This document shows positions 8,313 through 17,804 of a stretch of 38,199 nucleotides of DNA, piece after piece. The position numbers and the translations under genes are program-made. The DNA is from Granulicella sp. Lineage in GTDB: Bacteria; Acidobacteriota; Terriglobia; Terriglobales; Acidobacteriaceae. The stretch lies in NCBI GenBank assembly GCA_027335345.1, contig DAHWOF010000130.1, forward strand, positions 1 through 38,199, given 5' to 3'. Within the stretch, counting starts at the first letter, position 1, and each line of letters starts with the position of its first letter. Under the pieces are notes generated by a model. The model had not been told where the DNA came from. It worked only from the letters and a program-made list of their open reading frames with translations, and did no database searches.

Positions 8313-10283
8313 ATGTGGAGTTGGCTGAAACCTGAACCTTGGCCTTACTGGAGACATGTGGTCCGCTTTGCAGGTGCGGCGCTGATCTGCATGAGCCCGT
8401 TGGCGTGCCGGGCACAGATCGGAGCCGGAGCAAGTTTGGAGCCGGCCTCAGCCCCACTGCAGATCCACGGCAAAGAGTTTCTTCTGCGGGGGAAGCCTTT
8501 TCAAATCCTCTCTGGCGAGATTGAATACGCGCGGATCCCGCGGGCGGACTGGCGTGACAGGCTGCGCAAGATCCGCGCAATGGGTTTGAACACCATCACC
8601 GTATATGTCTTCTGGAACCTCCACGAGACCAGCCCTGGAGTGTTTGATTTCAGTGGCCAGAAGGATGTTGCGGAGTTTCTTCGCGAGGCTCAGCAGGAGG
8701 GGCTTTATGTAGTGCTGCGGCCGGGGCCCTACGTGTGCGCGGAATGGGATTTGGGTGGCTATCCTGCATGGTTGTTGAAGCAGAGTCTGACGCCGGGCTC
8801 AGAGCAGCCGGCAGTCCTGTTGCGCAGCTCGCAGCCGGCGTATCTTGCCGCAGTGCGGCGCTGGATGAACCGGCTTGGTCAGGAACTGGCTCCCCTCCAG
8901 GCCAGCCGCGGTGGTCCGATTCTTGCCGTGCAGGTGGAGAATGAGTACGGCTCGTTCCATGTTCAGCAGAACGGTTCGGCGTATCTGGATCAGGTACTCA
9001 AGACCGTCCGCGATGCGGGATTTCAAGATTCGCTGCTTTATACCGCTGATGGCGGCGAAGAGCTTCCGGATGGCTCGATTCCGGGCCTGCTTGCAGGGAT
9101 CGACTTTGGCACCGGCGATGAGCGGCATGAGATCCCCTTGCTGCGGAAGTTTCAACCGGATGCCCCGGTCTACATCGCTGAGTACTGGGATGGCTGGTTT
9201 GATCACTGGGGAGAGAAGCATCACACCGCGAGCACTCAAGTGGAGGTACGCGAGGTGCGCGAGGCGATTGAAAAAGGCTACTCGATTAGCCTGTATATGG
9301 TGGATGGAGGAACGAGTTTTGGCTGGATGAACGGGGCCAACTGGGACAACAGAAGATATGAGCCGGATGTCTCCAGCTACGACTACGACGCGCCCATCGA
9401 TGAGGCAGGACGGCCGCGGGCCAAGTACTTCGCCCTGCGCTCGATGATCGCTGAGACCACCCATCGCAAGTTGCCGCCCGTACCCTCTTCAGCACCGATG
9501 CTCAAGGGCATCAAGCTGGCGTTGACTTGCTCGCAGTCGCTCTGGGCTGTTCTTCCGGATGCGGTAAGCAGCGACGACCCCAGATCCATGGAAGAGCTTG
9601 GGCAAGGCTACGGGGACATCCTGTACAGGACGACCCTCGGTCCAGGGACGGCAAACGGTGATGCTGGAAGGGGAACGCAGCCTGACGACATCCTGAAACT
9701 TGACCGGTTGCACAGCTATGCGCGCGTCTATCTTGACGGCGATCTTCAAGGAGTGATCGACCGGAGATTGGGGCAGAGGGAGTTGCGTCTCGCCGCTCGT
9801 CCCGGCCAACGGCTGGACCTGCTGGTGGAGAACTCTGGACGGATCAACTTTACAGCCAGGATACGCGAAGAGCGGGCCGGAGTCCTGGGAGTGGTCCGTC
9901 TGGGCGGCAGACCGCTGCGGGGTTGGAAGATGATGTCGTTGCCGCTGGATGAGCCACCGTCCAGTGGTTACACCAAGCACGGTTGCAAGCTTGGTCCTTG
10001 CTTCTATCGGGGTACCCTGAAGCTCAGCGCCGTGGGAGATACGTATCTCAATACCGAGTCGCTGGGCAAGGGAGTGGTTTGGGTCAACGGGCATCTGCTA
10101 GGCAGGTTCTGGGACATCGGCCCGATGCAGAGCCTGTACCTTCCAGGAGCGTGGCTGCACCCTGGCAAGAATACGGTGCTGGTGATGGATTGGAATGGGG
10201 AAGGTGTGGCGATGGTAAGCCTGGATGACCACCCGATCTACGGAACAAAGGCAGACGCTTCGTCTCAGCCGGAGCCGCAGTAA
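8313..10283 (+). CDS. Exported beta-galactosidase, glycoside hydrolase family 35
   Basis: A 656-residue GH35 enzyme predicted to remove terminal beta-galactose from glycans. A signal peptide is visible (VVRFAGAALICMSPLACRA, cleavage near residue 35; LAC could also be read as a lipobox). The catalytic barrel starts at about 50 and has GPYVCAEWDLGGYPAWLL (138-155), the acid/base E211 in VQVENEYGS and the nucleophile E290 in YIAEYWDGWFDHWG. C-terminal beta domains follow, including a jelly-roll with GVVWVNGHLLGRFW. Start ATG 8313 is preceded by GGAGG at 8302-8306. It lies 155 bases after the GH18 gene on the same strand. In a GlcNAc locus it could trim galactose from host or plant glycans before GH20 acts, which is inference. 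Confidence 0.88.
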   Translation: MWSWLKPEPWPYWRHVVRFAGAALICMSPLACRAQIGAGASLEPASAPLQIHGKEFLLRGKPFQILSGEIEYARIPRADWRDRLRKIRAMGLNTITVYVFWNLHETSPGVFDFSGQKDVAEFLREAQQEGLYVVLRPGPYVCAEWDLGGYPAWLLKQSLTPGSEQPAVLLRSSQPAYLAAVRRWMNRLGQELAPLQASRGGPILAVQVENEYGSFHVQQNGSAYLDQVLKTVRDAGFQDSLLYTADGGEELPDGSIPGLLAGIDFGTGDERHEIPLLRKFQPDAPVYIAEYWDGWFDHWGEKHHTASTQVEVREVREAIEKGYSISLYMVDGGTSFGWMNGANWDNRRYEPDVSSYDYDAPIDEAGRPRAKYFALRSMIAETTHRKLPPVPSSAPMLKGIKLALTCSQSLWAVLPDAVSSDDPRSMEELGQGYGDILYRTTLGPGTANGDAGRGTQPDDILKLDRLHSYARVYLDGDLQGVIDRRLGQRELRLAARPGQRLDLLVENSGRINFTARIREERAGVLGVVRLGGRPLRGWKMMSLPLDEPPSSGYTKHGCKLGPCFYRGTLKLSAVGDTYLNTESLGKGVVWVNGHLLGRFWDIGPMQSLYLPGAWLHPGKNTVLVMDWNGEGVAMVSLDDHPIYGTKADASSQPEPQ

Positions 10284-10533
10284 AAATTTGATCCCTGCGG
10301 CGGCCATCCAGACTCTCCAGATTGTGAATCGCACCTGATGAATGGACGGAGAGGGCCGGCTTCATGCCGGGAGAGTGCGTCTGCCGCGCTCCCTGCGAAT
10401 CCTGCAGGTCCCGTGAGAAACTCCGCGAATCCATGCAGATCCACTACGGAATCTGGAGCGAGGCGGCCGATGAGACTGATGTAAAATAGAATTTGGCGGG
10501 AATCCGCCGCATCACATTGAGGACTTCAGATTT
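10284..10533. other. Intergenic region: weak hairpin, imperfect direct repeat, possible promoter
   Basis: These 250 bases follow the GH35 gene. CCGGC-TTCAT-GCCGG (10356-10370) is a short stem without a T-run and may be a weak terminator. An imperfect direct repeat (CGAATCC.TGCAG.TCC) occurs twice within about 10396-10442. TAAAAT near 10482 could be a -10 box for the 75-residue gene, but I see no good -35. GGCGG-GAAT-CCGCC (10495-10508) is a hairpin in the leader of that gene. Confidence 0.3.
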
Positions 10534-10761
10534 ATGGCAAAGCGCCGCGGTAATCCCAACTGGGGTAAGCCGGAGCCGATCGGCCCGGTGGTGCCCACCA
10601 TCACATCGTTCGAACAGGTCGTCAAGGAGTACAAACTGACCCCTGACCAATACGTCCGTTCCACGCGTCTTCGCGAGTGGGCCCGGCGGAACAAAAACTC
10701 CAAGTACATTCCGGAGGCTCTTCTTGAGGCCTGGGGCTTTGAGATTGAATCCACCCTCTAG
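10534..10761 (+). CDS. Small basic protein of unknown function (75 residues)
   Basis: A 75-residue cytoplasmic protein, basic at its start ([15 protein letters not shown]), with a proline-rich segment to about residue 20 followed by a predicted helical part ([39 protein letters not shown]). I recognise no domain. It is likely real: ATG with GAGGA upstream (10515-10519), a possible promoter and leader hairpin, a composition like its neighbours, and no overlap with another gene. It could be a nucleic-acid-binding or ribosome-associated protein from its charge, but nothing proves this. It lies 69 bases before ribBA on the same strand and may be cotranscribed with it. Confidence 0.6.
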   Translation: MAKRRGNPNWGKPEPIGPVVPTITSFEQVVKEYKLTPDQYVRSTRLREWARRNKNSKYIPEALLEAWGFEIESTL

Positions 10762-10830
10762 GATTCTCTCCGAGTCTTCAATACAAGCAACATCGTTGTT
10801 GAGGTAAGGAATCGAAGATCATCGAACTCT

Positions 10831-12039
10831 ATGCCTGACCGAGCCGCTGGATTTATTTCGATACCTGAAGCTCTTGATGAACTCAGGGCTGGACGAATCA
10901 TCATCCTGATTGACGATGAGGACCGAGAAAACGAAGGTGACCTCACAGTCGCGGCGGAGTTCTGCACTCCCGAAGTGATCAACTTCATGGCCCGCTTTGG
11001 ACGAGGTCTCATCTGCCTTACCTTGACCGAAGAGCGCGCAGATTACTTGCGCCTCGGGCCCATGACGAAGGACAACACTTCACGCTTTGGCACGGCGTTT
11101 ACCGAGAGCATTGAGGCCCGCGAAGGTGTTACGACGGGAATTTCGGCGGCCGACCGTGCACACACGATCCAGGTTGCGATCAGCCCCAACTCTTCCCCCG
11201 ATGATTTGGCCCGCCCAGGCCATGTTTTTCCGCTGCGCGCCCGAAAGGGGGGTGTCCTGGTGCGCGCTGGTCAGACGGAGGCTTCTGTAGACTTGGCGCG
11301 TATGGCTGGTCTGGTGCCGGCCGGGGTGATCTGCGAGGTCATGAACGAGGACGGCACCATGGCTCGCGTGCCTGACCTCGTCGAGTTCTGCAAGGTTCAT
11401 AACCTCAAGATGGTTACCGTCGCCGATCTCATCCGCTACCGCATGGCTACAGAGCGCTATGTCCACCGCGTAGCGGAGGGTGTTCTTCCCACGGAGTATG
11501 GCGATTTCCGGATGCTCTTCTATGAGAGCGATATTCAAACCGCTGACCTTGGTCCTGGAGACGAGGCTCATCTGGCGCTCACCTTTGGCGACGTGACTGA
11601 AGCAGCTTTGTCCGGCCTTCCGGTTCTGGTCCGAGTCCAGACCCACTGCCTGACGGGCAACGTCTTCGGATCTTCCGTTTGCGATTGCCGGGCGACAGTA
11701 GACGCTAGCCTTCGGGAGATCGCCAAGCTCGGTTGTGGGGCTCTGATTTATTTGCACCATACCCAGCGTGGTTTTCTGGTTGATTCTACGCCCCACCCTG
11801 CTCGACTCTGCATCCACCGGAGAAGACGTTCCAGGTTGGATGATGGTGCAGAAAATCCAAACGAGCAAATTCTTCGTGATGTCGGACTTGGAGGCCAGAT
11901 CATCTCTGATCTTGGCATTCACAAGATTCGCTTATTGACCAACCATCCCAAACACGTTCCTGCCTTGCAGGGGTTCGACATTGAGATCGTTGAGAGCGTG
12001 CCTATTGACATCAGGAGCCGTTCGCTGAGCTCAATGTAG
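10831..12039 (+). CDS. ribBA: RibBA-type protein: DHBP synthase with a degenerate GTP cyclohydrolase II domain
   Basis: A 402-residue two-domain riboflavin protein. The N-terminal 3,4-dihydroxy-2-butanone-4-phosphate synthase domain (about 8-205) looks intact: [11 protein letters not shown] (28-38), [20 protein letters not shown] (131-147), HTE-equivalent [13 protein letters not shown] (148-160). This half should convert ribulose-5-P to DHBP plus formate. The C-terminal GTP cyclohydrolase II domain (about 215-395) keeps the zinc cysteines C273, C284 and C286 and the end [15 protein letters not shown]. The GTP/catalytic segment QEGRGIGL is replaced by HHTQRGFLV (309-317), and the catalytic DLRD-type motif reads ILRD (347-350), so the catalytic Asp is absent. 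The stretch between is basic (HRRRRSR). GCHII activity is probably lost. No frame restores the motif, so it is divergence, not a frameshift. Confidence 0.85.
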   Translation: MPDRAAGFISIPEALDELRAGRIIILIDDEDRENEGDLTVAAEFCTPEVINFMARFGRGLICLTLTEERADYLRLGPMTKDNTSRFGTAFTESIEAREGVTTGISAADRAHTIQVAISPNSSPDDLARPGHVFPLRARKGGVLVRAGQTEASVDLARMAGLVPAGVICEVMNEDGTMARVPDLVEFCKVHNLKMVTVADLIRYRMATERYVHRVAEGVLPTEYGDFRMLFYESDIQTADLGPGDEAHLALTFGDVTEAALSGLPVLVRVQTHCLTGNVFGSSVCDCRATVDASLREIAKLGCGALIYLHHTQRGFLVDSTPHPARLCIHRRRRSRLDDGAENPNEQILRDVGLGGQIISDLGIHKIRLLTNHPKHVPALQGFDIEIVESVPIDIRSRSLSSM

Positions 12040-12245
12040 ATGAAATTCTGGCTCGGCGCCAGGAAGCGGCCTCATAACACCACCGCATAGCCTTTCCGTT
12101 TGGATGAGTCTCCCAAAGCGGGCTTGCTGCGGCGCTTGCATTGGGAAAAAGTCCGTCAGGGCAGGGCCAGAGGAATCAGGTTGCATCTGTGCGGGAAGAT
12201 ACCTGTGGACTGGGTGGCGAGCCATTTTCAAAAATCGGATTCGGC

Positions 12246-13583
12246 TCACTGAACATCGAAGGGTAGACCCAGGAGTGTTCTCAAAGCGGCTCGAGCAGTT
12301 TCAAGCGATGCTCGCAGGCGAATCTCTTCGGCTTGTTTCCCCAGCAAGTTGGATTCCAGCGTGACATAGAGTGGGGCGTTGAGGTTGTACTGATGAAGGC
12401 TTTGTTGGGCTGCGGTAGCGGTTTGGGCCAATTCTGGCAATTGGGTGTCGAGCTCCTTTAGCTGTGCAGCAAGGATCTTGGATGCCTGCCAGACCAGGTC
12501 GGTCTGGCTTTGGGCGGAGTCGAGACGAGCCAGGTAGGTTTGGCGCAAAACGGCGCGGGTAGCTCGCTCGATGGCGATCTGACCGCGGTTGCGGTTGAAC
12601 AGGGGAAGGCTCAAGGAAACTTCAGGGCCACCGGCGTTGACGCCTTCCACGGGATCACGCTCGAGTTCGACCCCGGCGCTGAGTGCTGGAAATTGCGCAA
12701 GGATGGCGCGGCGGAGGGTCTCTTCCTGGCTCTGGTAGCCGGCTTGGAGAGCGAGAAGATCGGCACGATGATGCGGCAGTGCGGCGATGGCAGATCTATA
12801 TTCGGCATCGGTGAGCACTGGCACGGAGATGGGACCGATGAGATGAAGATGGACACTCGGATCAAGGCCCAGTAGAGCGTTGAGACTATGATCGTTCAGG
12901 CTGATCTGCGTTTTGAGTTGGCGCAGCGCGGTGTCTGCGTTGGAGAGATCGTAGAGATCGCTGGCCACGACGCCGGCGGTGGCGTCACCGCGCTGCATCG
13001 CGGCTTGGTCGCGGAAATAGCGATTGGCCAGAAGTAGACGCATGGAACGGAGAACGGTATGTAGCTGCGAGTTGGTGCGCGCCTGGATGAACAGTTCGCG
13101 GGCTTGCTCGGCGACCTGCCACTCTTGCCAGAGGATGTTGAGATTGACCTGCTGCGCCGATGCGCGAGCGGCAGCTTTGGCTGCGCCGCGGGTGAGCAGC
13201 GTTTGAATCTGCTGGTTGAGCGCCAATACGCCCCCGTAATTGAGCACAGAGGTTGCGAAACCGGTATCGAACTGAGGGTCGGGAAGCAGACCGGCCTGGA
13301 GAAGTTGAGCGCCGGCGATGCCGGCCTGAAGGCGCGCTGCCTTGAGATCTGGGTTATTGAATATAGCCAGGGTCATGACGGTGGTCTCGTCAAGACCCTG
13401 GGTAGAGACAGGGCGCGGGGGCAGGCCGGGAAGCCCGAACTGTTTAGCCTGCACGATGAGCTGGGGGTTCTTCTGGAGGTCGGGAGCGGTGGGCAGCGGA
13501 TCAGCATGGTAGTGGGCGCAGCCGATGAGCGCGAGGCAGAGGAGCAGAACAGTAGGGGCAAAGATAAAGTGGCGAGTCTTCAT
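12246..13583 (-). CDS. TolC-family outer-membrane efflux lipoprotein
   Basis: A 445-residue outer-membrane channel subunit of a tripartite efflux pump. The N-terminus is a lipoprotein signal (hydrophobic core VLLLCLALIGCAHYH, lipobox LIGC with Cys22). The body shows the two repeated helical hairpins of the family: NPDLKAARLQAGIAGAQLLQAGLLPDP near the start, and PLFNRNRGQIAIERAT in the second half. The start is ATG at 13583, although the frame is open upstream. That ATG overlaps the pump's stop codon as ATGA, which indicates translational coupling. It is the last gene of the efflux operon. The 206 bases beyond it (12040-12245), between the convergent ribBA and this gene, hold no clear terminator. 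Confidence 0.87.
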   Translation of the reverse strand: MKTRHFIFAPTVLLLCLALIGCAHYHADPLPTAPDLQKNPQLIVQAKQFGLPGLPPRPVSTQGLDETTVMTLAIFNNPDLKAARLQAGIAGAQLLQAGLLPDPQFDTGFATSVLNYGGVLALNQQIQTLLTRGAAKAAARASAQQVNLNILWQEWQVAEQARELFIQARTNSQLHTVLRSMRLLLANRYFRDQAAMQRGDATAGVVASDLYDLSNADTALRQLKTQISLNDHSLNALLGLDPSVHLHLIGPISVPVLTDAEYRSAIAALPHHRADLLALQAGYQSQEETLRRAILAQFPALSAGVELERDPVEGVNAGGPEVSLSLPLFNRNRGQIAIERATRAVLRQTYLARLDSAQSQTDLVWQASKILAAQLKELDTQLPELAQTATAAQQSLHQYNLNAPLYVTLESNLLGKQAEEIRLRASLETARAALRTLLGLPFDVQ

Positions 13584-16500
13584 GCCTGGACCTCCCTGGC
13601 GATTTGCTTGCGGCGCGCGTGCAGGTAGAGCGCGGGCAACAGGTTGGTGCTGAGGATGGCGCTCCACAGGATTCCGCCAAGAACAACGGCGGCGAGGCCT
13701 TGTTCAGGCGCTGCTCCCTGCCCCCAACCAATCGCTGTGGGCAGCATGCCGAGGACGGCGGTAAGGGTGGTGAGAGCGATGGGGCGAAAGCGAACATGGA
13801 CGGCTTCGCGGACCGCCGTTTCGGGGTCCATGCCGGAAGCCTCATTGCGACGGGTACGGTAAAGCAGCACGATGCCGTGGTTGAGGCCGATACCAACCAG
13901 GGTGAGGAAGGCGACCATCCCAACGGCATTCAGGCCGACCCCACTGATGAGTAGAGTTAACGCACCTCCGGTGAAGGCAAGCGGAATCTGCAGGAGAAGA
14001 AGGCCGGGGACCAGCAGGCCGTCAAACTGAAGGATCATGATGGCGACCATCAGCAGGAACGCCGCCACGGCCGCGGCGACCAGGCCGATGGCGGCATCTT
14101 CAAGCTGGGGGAGCAAGCCTCCGAATTCGTATCGATATCCAGCCGGAAGGGGAAGTCCGGAGAGGGCTTTGCGCGCGGCAGACATGGTCGTGCTCAAAGG
14201 ACCGGTTGGGGTAGCGAGAATTTCGAGAGCGCGTGCGCCGTCGATGTGGCGTATGGTGCTGGGAGCAGGGCTGAGGCTGATATTGGCCAACTGACCCAGA
14301 GGCGTCCAGCCATCCGTGCGGATGGGCAGGCGTGAGAGAGCGTCCAGGGATTGGTCCGGTGCGTCGGCCAGGCGAACGTAGAGCGCGAGAGAGACGTTAT
14401 CCTGGGGCATTTGCGCCACGATAGCGCCGCTCAGCAACGGAGAGAGCTGCGCGTAAAGCTGTGCCGGCGTGATATTCCGCGCGGCAAGCGCAGCAGTCTT
14501 CGGCGTGATCTGGAGCTGCGTGATGAGATAGCCGTCGTTATTGAAGATGCCTGTGAGCGCTGGGATGGGACGGAGCCGATCGGTGATCTGCGCAGCGAGA
14601 GAGCGCATCTTGGCGATGTTGCTGCCATAGACGTCAAGGACAAAGGGCTGAGGCAGGCCGAAGAGACTTTCGCCGACTCGCTCGATCGTGGGCGTGTCGA
14701 TCGAGGTCTGCACGCCAGGAATCTGACTCTCTTGCATGAGGCGGTTGCTGATGACATCCAGCGAATTGACGTTGATGCTGGGTTTGAGGGTGATCTGAAT
14801 CTCACCGGAGTAAGCAGGATCGGTGTAGATGCCGTTGGAGGATGAGCCAATGCGAGCGTAGATATGGTTGACAGCGGGGTCGGAGGCCATGCGTTTGCTC
14901 ATGGCTATGACGGCGGCCTGGGTGTCCACCAGAGAACTGCCGGGGGGTAAAGTAAAGCTCTCGAGCAGCACCCCTTCGTTGGGCAACGGAAGAAAATCAA
15001 TCGGCACAAGGATGAGGCTGGCGAGACTGGCCAGAAGGAGAGCGACACAGACACTCATGCTCCAGCGCGGGTGGCGGGATACGACTCCCAATAGGATCTG
15101 GTTCTTTCTGCGCAGGAAATCGAGCGCTTTGCCCGCCAGGGTCGGTTTGGCGCCGGCCTTCGCTCCAAGGAAGCCAAGGCAAAGTGGAATCAGGCTGACC
15201 GAGATGAGCAAGGATGCAAGCAGCGAGAAGGTCATCGCCAGAGCAAAGGGAATAAAGAAGAGGCCGGCGAGGCCGCCGACGAAGAGCAAAGGCGCAAAGG
15301 AGGAGACGGTGGCGAGAGTGCCGGTGACATCCGGACCGACGATGTCTTTGAGCCCTCGGACGACGCCTGTCCAGCGATCGTCGCCGCTCTCCCAACGGTG
15401 GTAGATGCTCTCCAGGACGATGATGCCATCGTCGCAGAGCAGGCCGACGGCGACTGTGAGCGCACCGAGGGTCATGAGGTTCAGGCTTTGTCCGGTGGCG
15501 TAAAGGCCGGCGATACCGAGCAGCAGGGAGAGAGGAATGCTAAGCGAAAGAATCCAGATGCCGCGGCCGGCGCCGAGAACCCAGAGCAGGACACCAATGG
15601 CGAGGATGCCGCCGAGGAGGAGGTTGCGGCTGAGATCGGCGCCGACGCTTTTGACCAGATGACCCTGGCTATAGATTCGCACCCAACGGACACCTTGCGG
15701 GAGTTGACGAGTGCTGGTGTTCAGGCTTTGTTGTACGCTTTGGGCGACGGGGATGGTGGAAGCATCGGGTTGCTTGAAGACGACCATGGCAACGCTGGCA
15801 TGGTGGTCGAGCAGAGCTGCATTGAGAGTGGGCACAGCGGCTCGCACGACGTGCGCCAGGTCATGCAGCGGAATGGGGCCGCTGGAAGACGGTACAGGAA
15901 TGTCTTCCAGATCGGCGATATGGCGGGGAAGACTCCGGACCTCGATTAAGATATCCTGGTGACCTGCTGTGATGTAACCGCCGGGATTCAGGAGAACTTG
16001 CTGCTGAAGAGCACCGAGCAGGGACGTGACAGAGACGCCGTAGCGAACCATGGCGGCCAGATCGGGTTGGACCCAGAGGGCTTCTTCGCCAGCTCCGTAT
16101 ACTTCGACTTGGTAGACGCCGGGCAGGGCGCGGAGCGCGGGAGCAATGTTGGCCATAATAGCGTGCTGGGCCTCAGTGGGGGACACAGAAGCAGGGATCT
16201 GAAGAGCATAATCGGCTACTTCATCGATGGCGTTGCCCATGATCTCTGAAACAGGTTGCACGCCAGGTGGCATCTCCGGGTGGGCACGATCAATGGCGCT
16301 GTTGACGGACATGAGGTCTATCTGGCTGCTGGTGCCCTCCCGAAAACGAATGTCAGTCTCCACCACGCCGTTACCCATGCTGGAGCGGACGTCGACGACG
16401 TTGGGTAAAGACATCAACTCGCCTTCCAGCGGCCATGCGATCCCGGTTTCAAGCTCTGTGGCTGTGGCGCCGGGCTGATGCGTGATGACGCTGATCATCG

Positions 16501-16642
16501 GGTAGTTGAAGCGAGGCAGCACTTCAACAGGGATCTTCCACCAGGCATAGAAACCATAGGCAACAAGAGCACCGTAGATGAGGGCCCAGAAGATTGGCTG
16601 CAAAAAAAGTTCGCGAATGGAGTTCTTCTCAATCATGGGCAT
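13580..16642 (-). CDS. RND-family efflux transporter (inner-membrane pump)
   Basis: A 1,020-residue proton-driven RND pump with the usual plan: TM1 at about 10-30, a large periplasmic loop, TM2-6, TM7, a second loop, TM8-12. N-terminal IPVEVLPRFNYPMISV and PGATATELE motifs fit the family. TM4 reads VAVGLLCDDGIIVLES (about residue 404), with both acidic residues as in drug (HAE) pumps. TM10 reads LVGIGLNHGIVLLYRTR (about 915-930) and lacks the lysine found there in AcrB, as in metal (HME) pumps. Substrate therefore cannot be assigned. The start ATG overlaps the adaptor's stop by one base (TGATG). An in-frame ATG two codons later is also possible. Confidence 0.9.
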   Translation of the reverse strand: MPMIEKNSIRELFLQPIFWALIYGALVAYGFYAWWKIPVEVLPRFNYPMISVITHQPGATATELETGIAWPLEGELMSLPNVVDVRSSMGNGVVETDIRFREGTSSQIDLMSVNSAIDRAHPEMPPGVQPVSEIMGNAIDEVADYALQIPASVSPTEAQHAIMANIAPALRALPGVYQVEVYGAGEEALWVQPDLAAMVRYGVSVTSLLGALQQQVLLNPGGYITAGHQDILIEVRSLPRHIADLEDIPVPSSSGPIPLHDLAHVVRAAVPTLNAALLDHHASVAMVVFKQPDASTIPVAQSVQQSLNTSTRQLPQGVRWVRIYSQGHLVKSVGADLSRNLLLGGILAIGVLLWVLGAGRGIWILSLSIPLSLLLGIAGLYATGQSLNLMTLGALTVAVGLLCDDGIIVLESIYHRWESGDDRWTGVVRGLKDIVGPDVTGTLATVSSFAPLLFVGGLAGLFFIPFALAMTFSLLASLLISVSLIPLCLGFLGAKAGAKPTLAGKALDFLRRKNQILLGVVSRHPRWSMSVCVALLLASLASLILVPIDFLPLPNEGVLLESFTLPPGSSLVDTQAAVIAMSKRMASDPAVNHIYARIGSSSNGIYTDPAYSGEIQITLKPSINVNSLDVISNRLMQESQIPGVQTSIDTPTIERVGESLFGLPQPFVLDVYGSNIAKMRSLAAQITDRLRPIPALTGIFNNDGYLITQLQITPKTAALAARNITPAQLYAQLSPLLSGAIVAQMPQDNVSLALYVRLADAPDQSLDALSRLPIRTDGWTPLGQLANISLSPAPSTIRHIDGARALEILATPTGPLSTTMSAARKALSGLPLPAGYRYEFGGLLPQLEDAAIGLVAAAVAAFLLMVAIMILQFDGLLVPGLLLLQIPLAFTGGALTLLISGVGLNAVGMVAFLTLVGIGLNHGIVLLYRTRRNEASGMDPETAVREAVHVRFRPIALTTLTAVLGMLPTAIGWGQGAAPEQGLAAVVLGGILWSAILSTNLLPALYLHARRKQIAREVQA

Positions 16643-17718
16643 CAGTCGGGTATTTGGAACTGCTCGGCTATATTTGCGTGGAAGAGGAGATAGGCGTTGT
16701 TGACGATGACCTGGGTTCCAGGGGCAAGTCCACTTTTGATGAAGGTGTTCCAGCCCTGCGCGGGGCCGGGTTCCACTTGCTGCGCATGCTCACCCTTGCG
16801 GTCATGAACCAGCACCCACCATTTGCCCTGACTGAGGACGAGCGCGCGGCTTGGAACGATGGCGAAGATCTTTTTGGGAAGGTCGATGGTAACCTCACCG
16901 GACTCTCCGTTGATCCACTCGCTGTTGTTACGCACAGAACAGAGGAAGACAGATTCGCCGCCGCCGGCGGCGAGACTTCCGGAAACGGAGCAGACGCGCA
17001 CGGGGATTGGGGCGCCACCGTCGGAGGGCATGAATGTCCCGGACATGCCGGGATGGATTGAGGTAAGTTCAGAGCCGTAGTAGTCGGCGCGAAGCCAAAG
17101 GCCCACGGCAGGCTGCAAGGTGACCACAGGTTGGCCAGCGCTGACTAGTTGTCCATTGGCGCTATTGATGGCGATGATGATGCCGCTGGCAGGAGCAGTC
17201 AGCGTCATCATCTGACGCACAGAGGTGAGTTTCGATTGCGCGCTGTCGTAGACCGTCTGCGCCTGTGCTGCAGCGCTGTCCGCTTGTTGGATGGCCTGGC
17301 GGGTGGTGAGATGCGACGGCAACTGCTCACGTTCGATCGCCAGGCTTTTTTGCGCGGCGTCAAGGGCAGAACGAGCGCTGCGAACCTCGGCTTGACTTTG
17401 CAAGAGAAGCGTTTGCATGGTGGGACCGCCGAGAGTGGCCAGGGATTGGCCTGCGCGAACGTAAGCCCCAGGAACAACGCGGAGGCCCTCGACGACGCCA
17501 GTCTCCGCGGCACTCAGCGGAACGAGTTGAATGGGCTCGACTTGGCCGTAGGCGACCAGTTGCGGGGAGAAAGGTTGAACCTTGACGGTGACTGCGTTCG
17601 CATCTGGCGCCTGGCCAGAGGTAAATGTGGCACAGGCCAGCAGCGCAATTGCGCATACGCCTGAAGCGAGCGGGCGAAGGGACGCGCCGCGCCACAGAGC
17701 AAAACAATGGATCTTCAT
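16642..17718 (-). CDS. HlyD/MFP-type periplasmic adaptor of the RND pump
   Basis: A 358-residue membrane-fusion protein bridging pump and TolC channel. It has an N-terminal signal (LRPLASGVCAIALLACATF), a lipoyl half-motif QVEPIQLVPLSAAETGVVEGLRVVPGAYVRAGQSLATLGGP, a coiled-coil hairpin (about residues 105-175, LLQSQAEVRSARSALDAAQKS and following), the second lipoyl half (LTAPASGIIIAINSANGQLVSAGQPVVTL), then beta-barrel and membrane-proximal domains. The upstream part of the open frame is not used: ATG 17718 has GGGAG about 7 bases before it and starts the signal peptide. It lies 86 bases downstream of the small membrane-protein gene and overlaps the pump gene. Confidence 0.9.
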   Translation of the reverse strand: MKIHCFALWRGASLRPLASGVCAIALLACATFTSGQAPDANAVTVKVQPFSPQLVAYGQVEPIQLVPLSAAETGVVEGLRVVPGAYVRAGQSLATLGGPTMQTLLLQSQAEVRSARSALDAAQKSLAIEREQLPSHLTTRQAIQQADSAAAQAQTVYDSAQSKLTSVRQMMTLTAPASGIIIAINSANGQLVSAGQPVVTLQPAVGLWLRADYYGSELTSIHPGMSGTFMPSDGGAPIPVRVCSVSGSLAAGGGESVFLCSVRNNSEWINGESGEVTIDLPKKIFAIVPSRALVLSQGKWWVLVHDRKGEHAQQVEPGPAQGWNTFIKSGLAPGTQVIVNNAYLLFHANIAEQFQIPD

Positions 17719-17804
17719 AACGACTCCCGCTGATGGTTGTCCGAAGGAAGCTGAGCGCACGATGACTCATACGCGCACGAACACGGGCGACGGACAGCGG
17801 AGGT

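Noticed and set aside
11741-11900. Frameshift as the cause of the lost GCHII motif in ribBA
   Set aside because: Reading the adjacent frames does not restore EGRGIGL-like residues, and the domain stays in frame at both sides with normal length.
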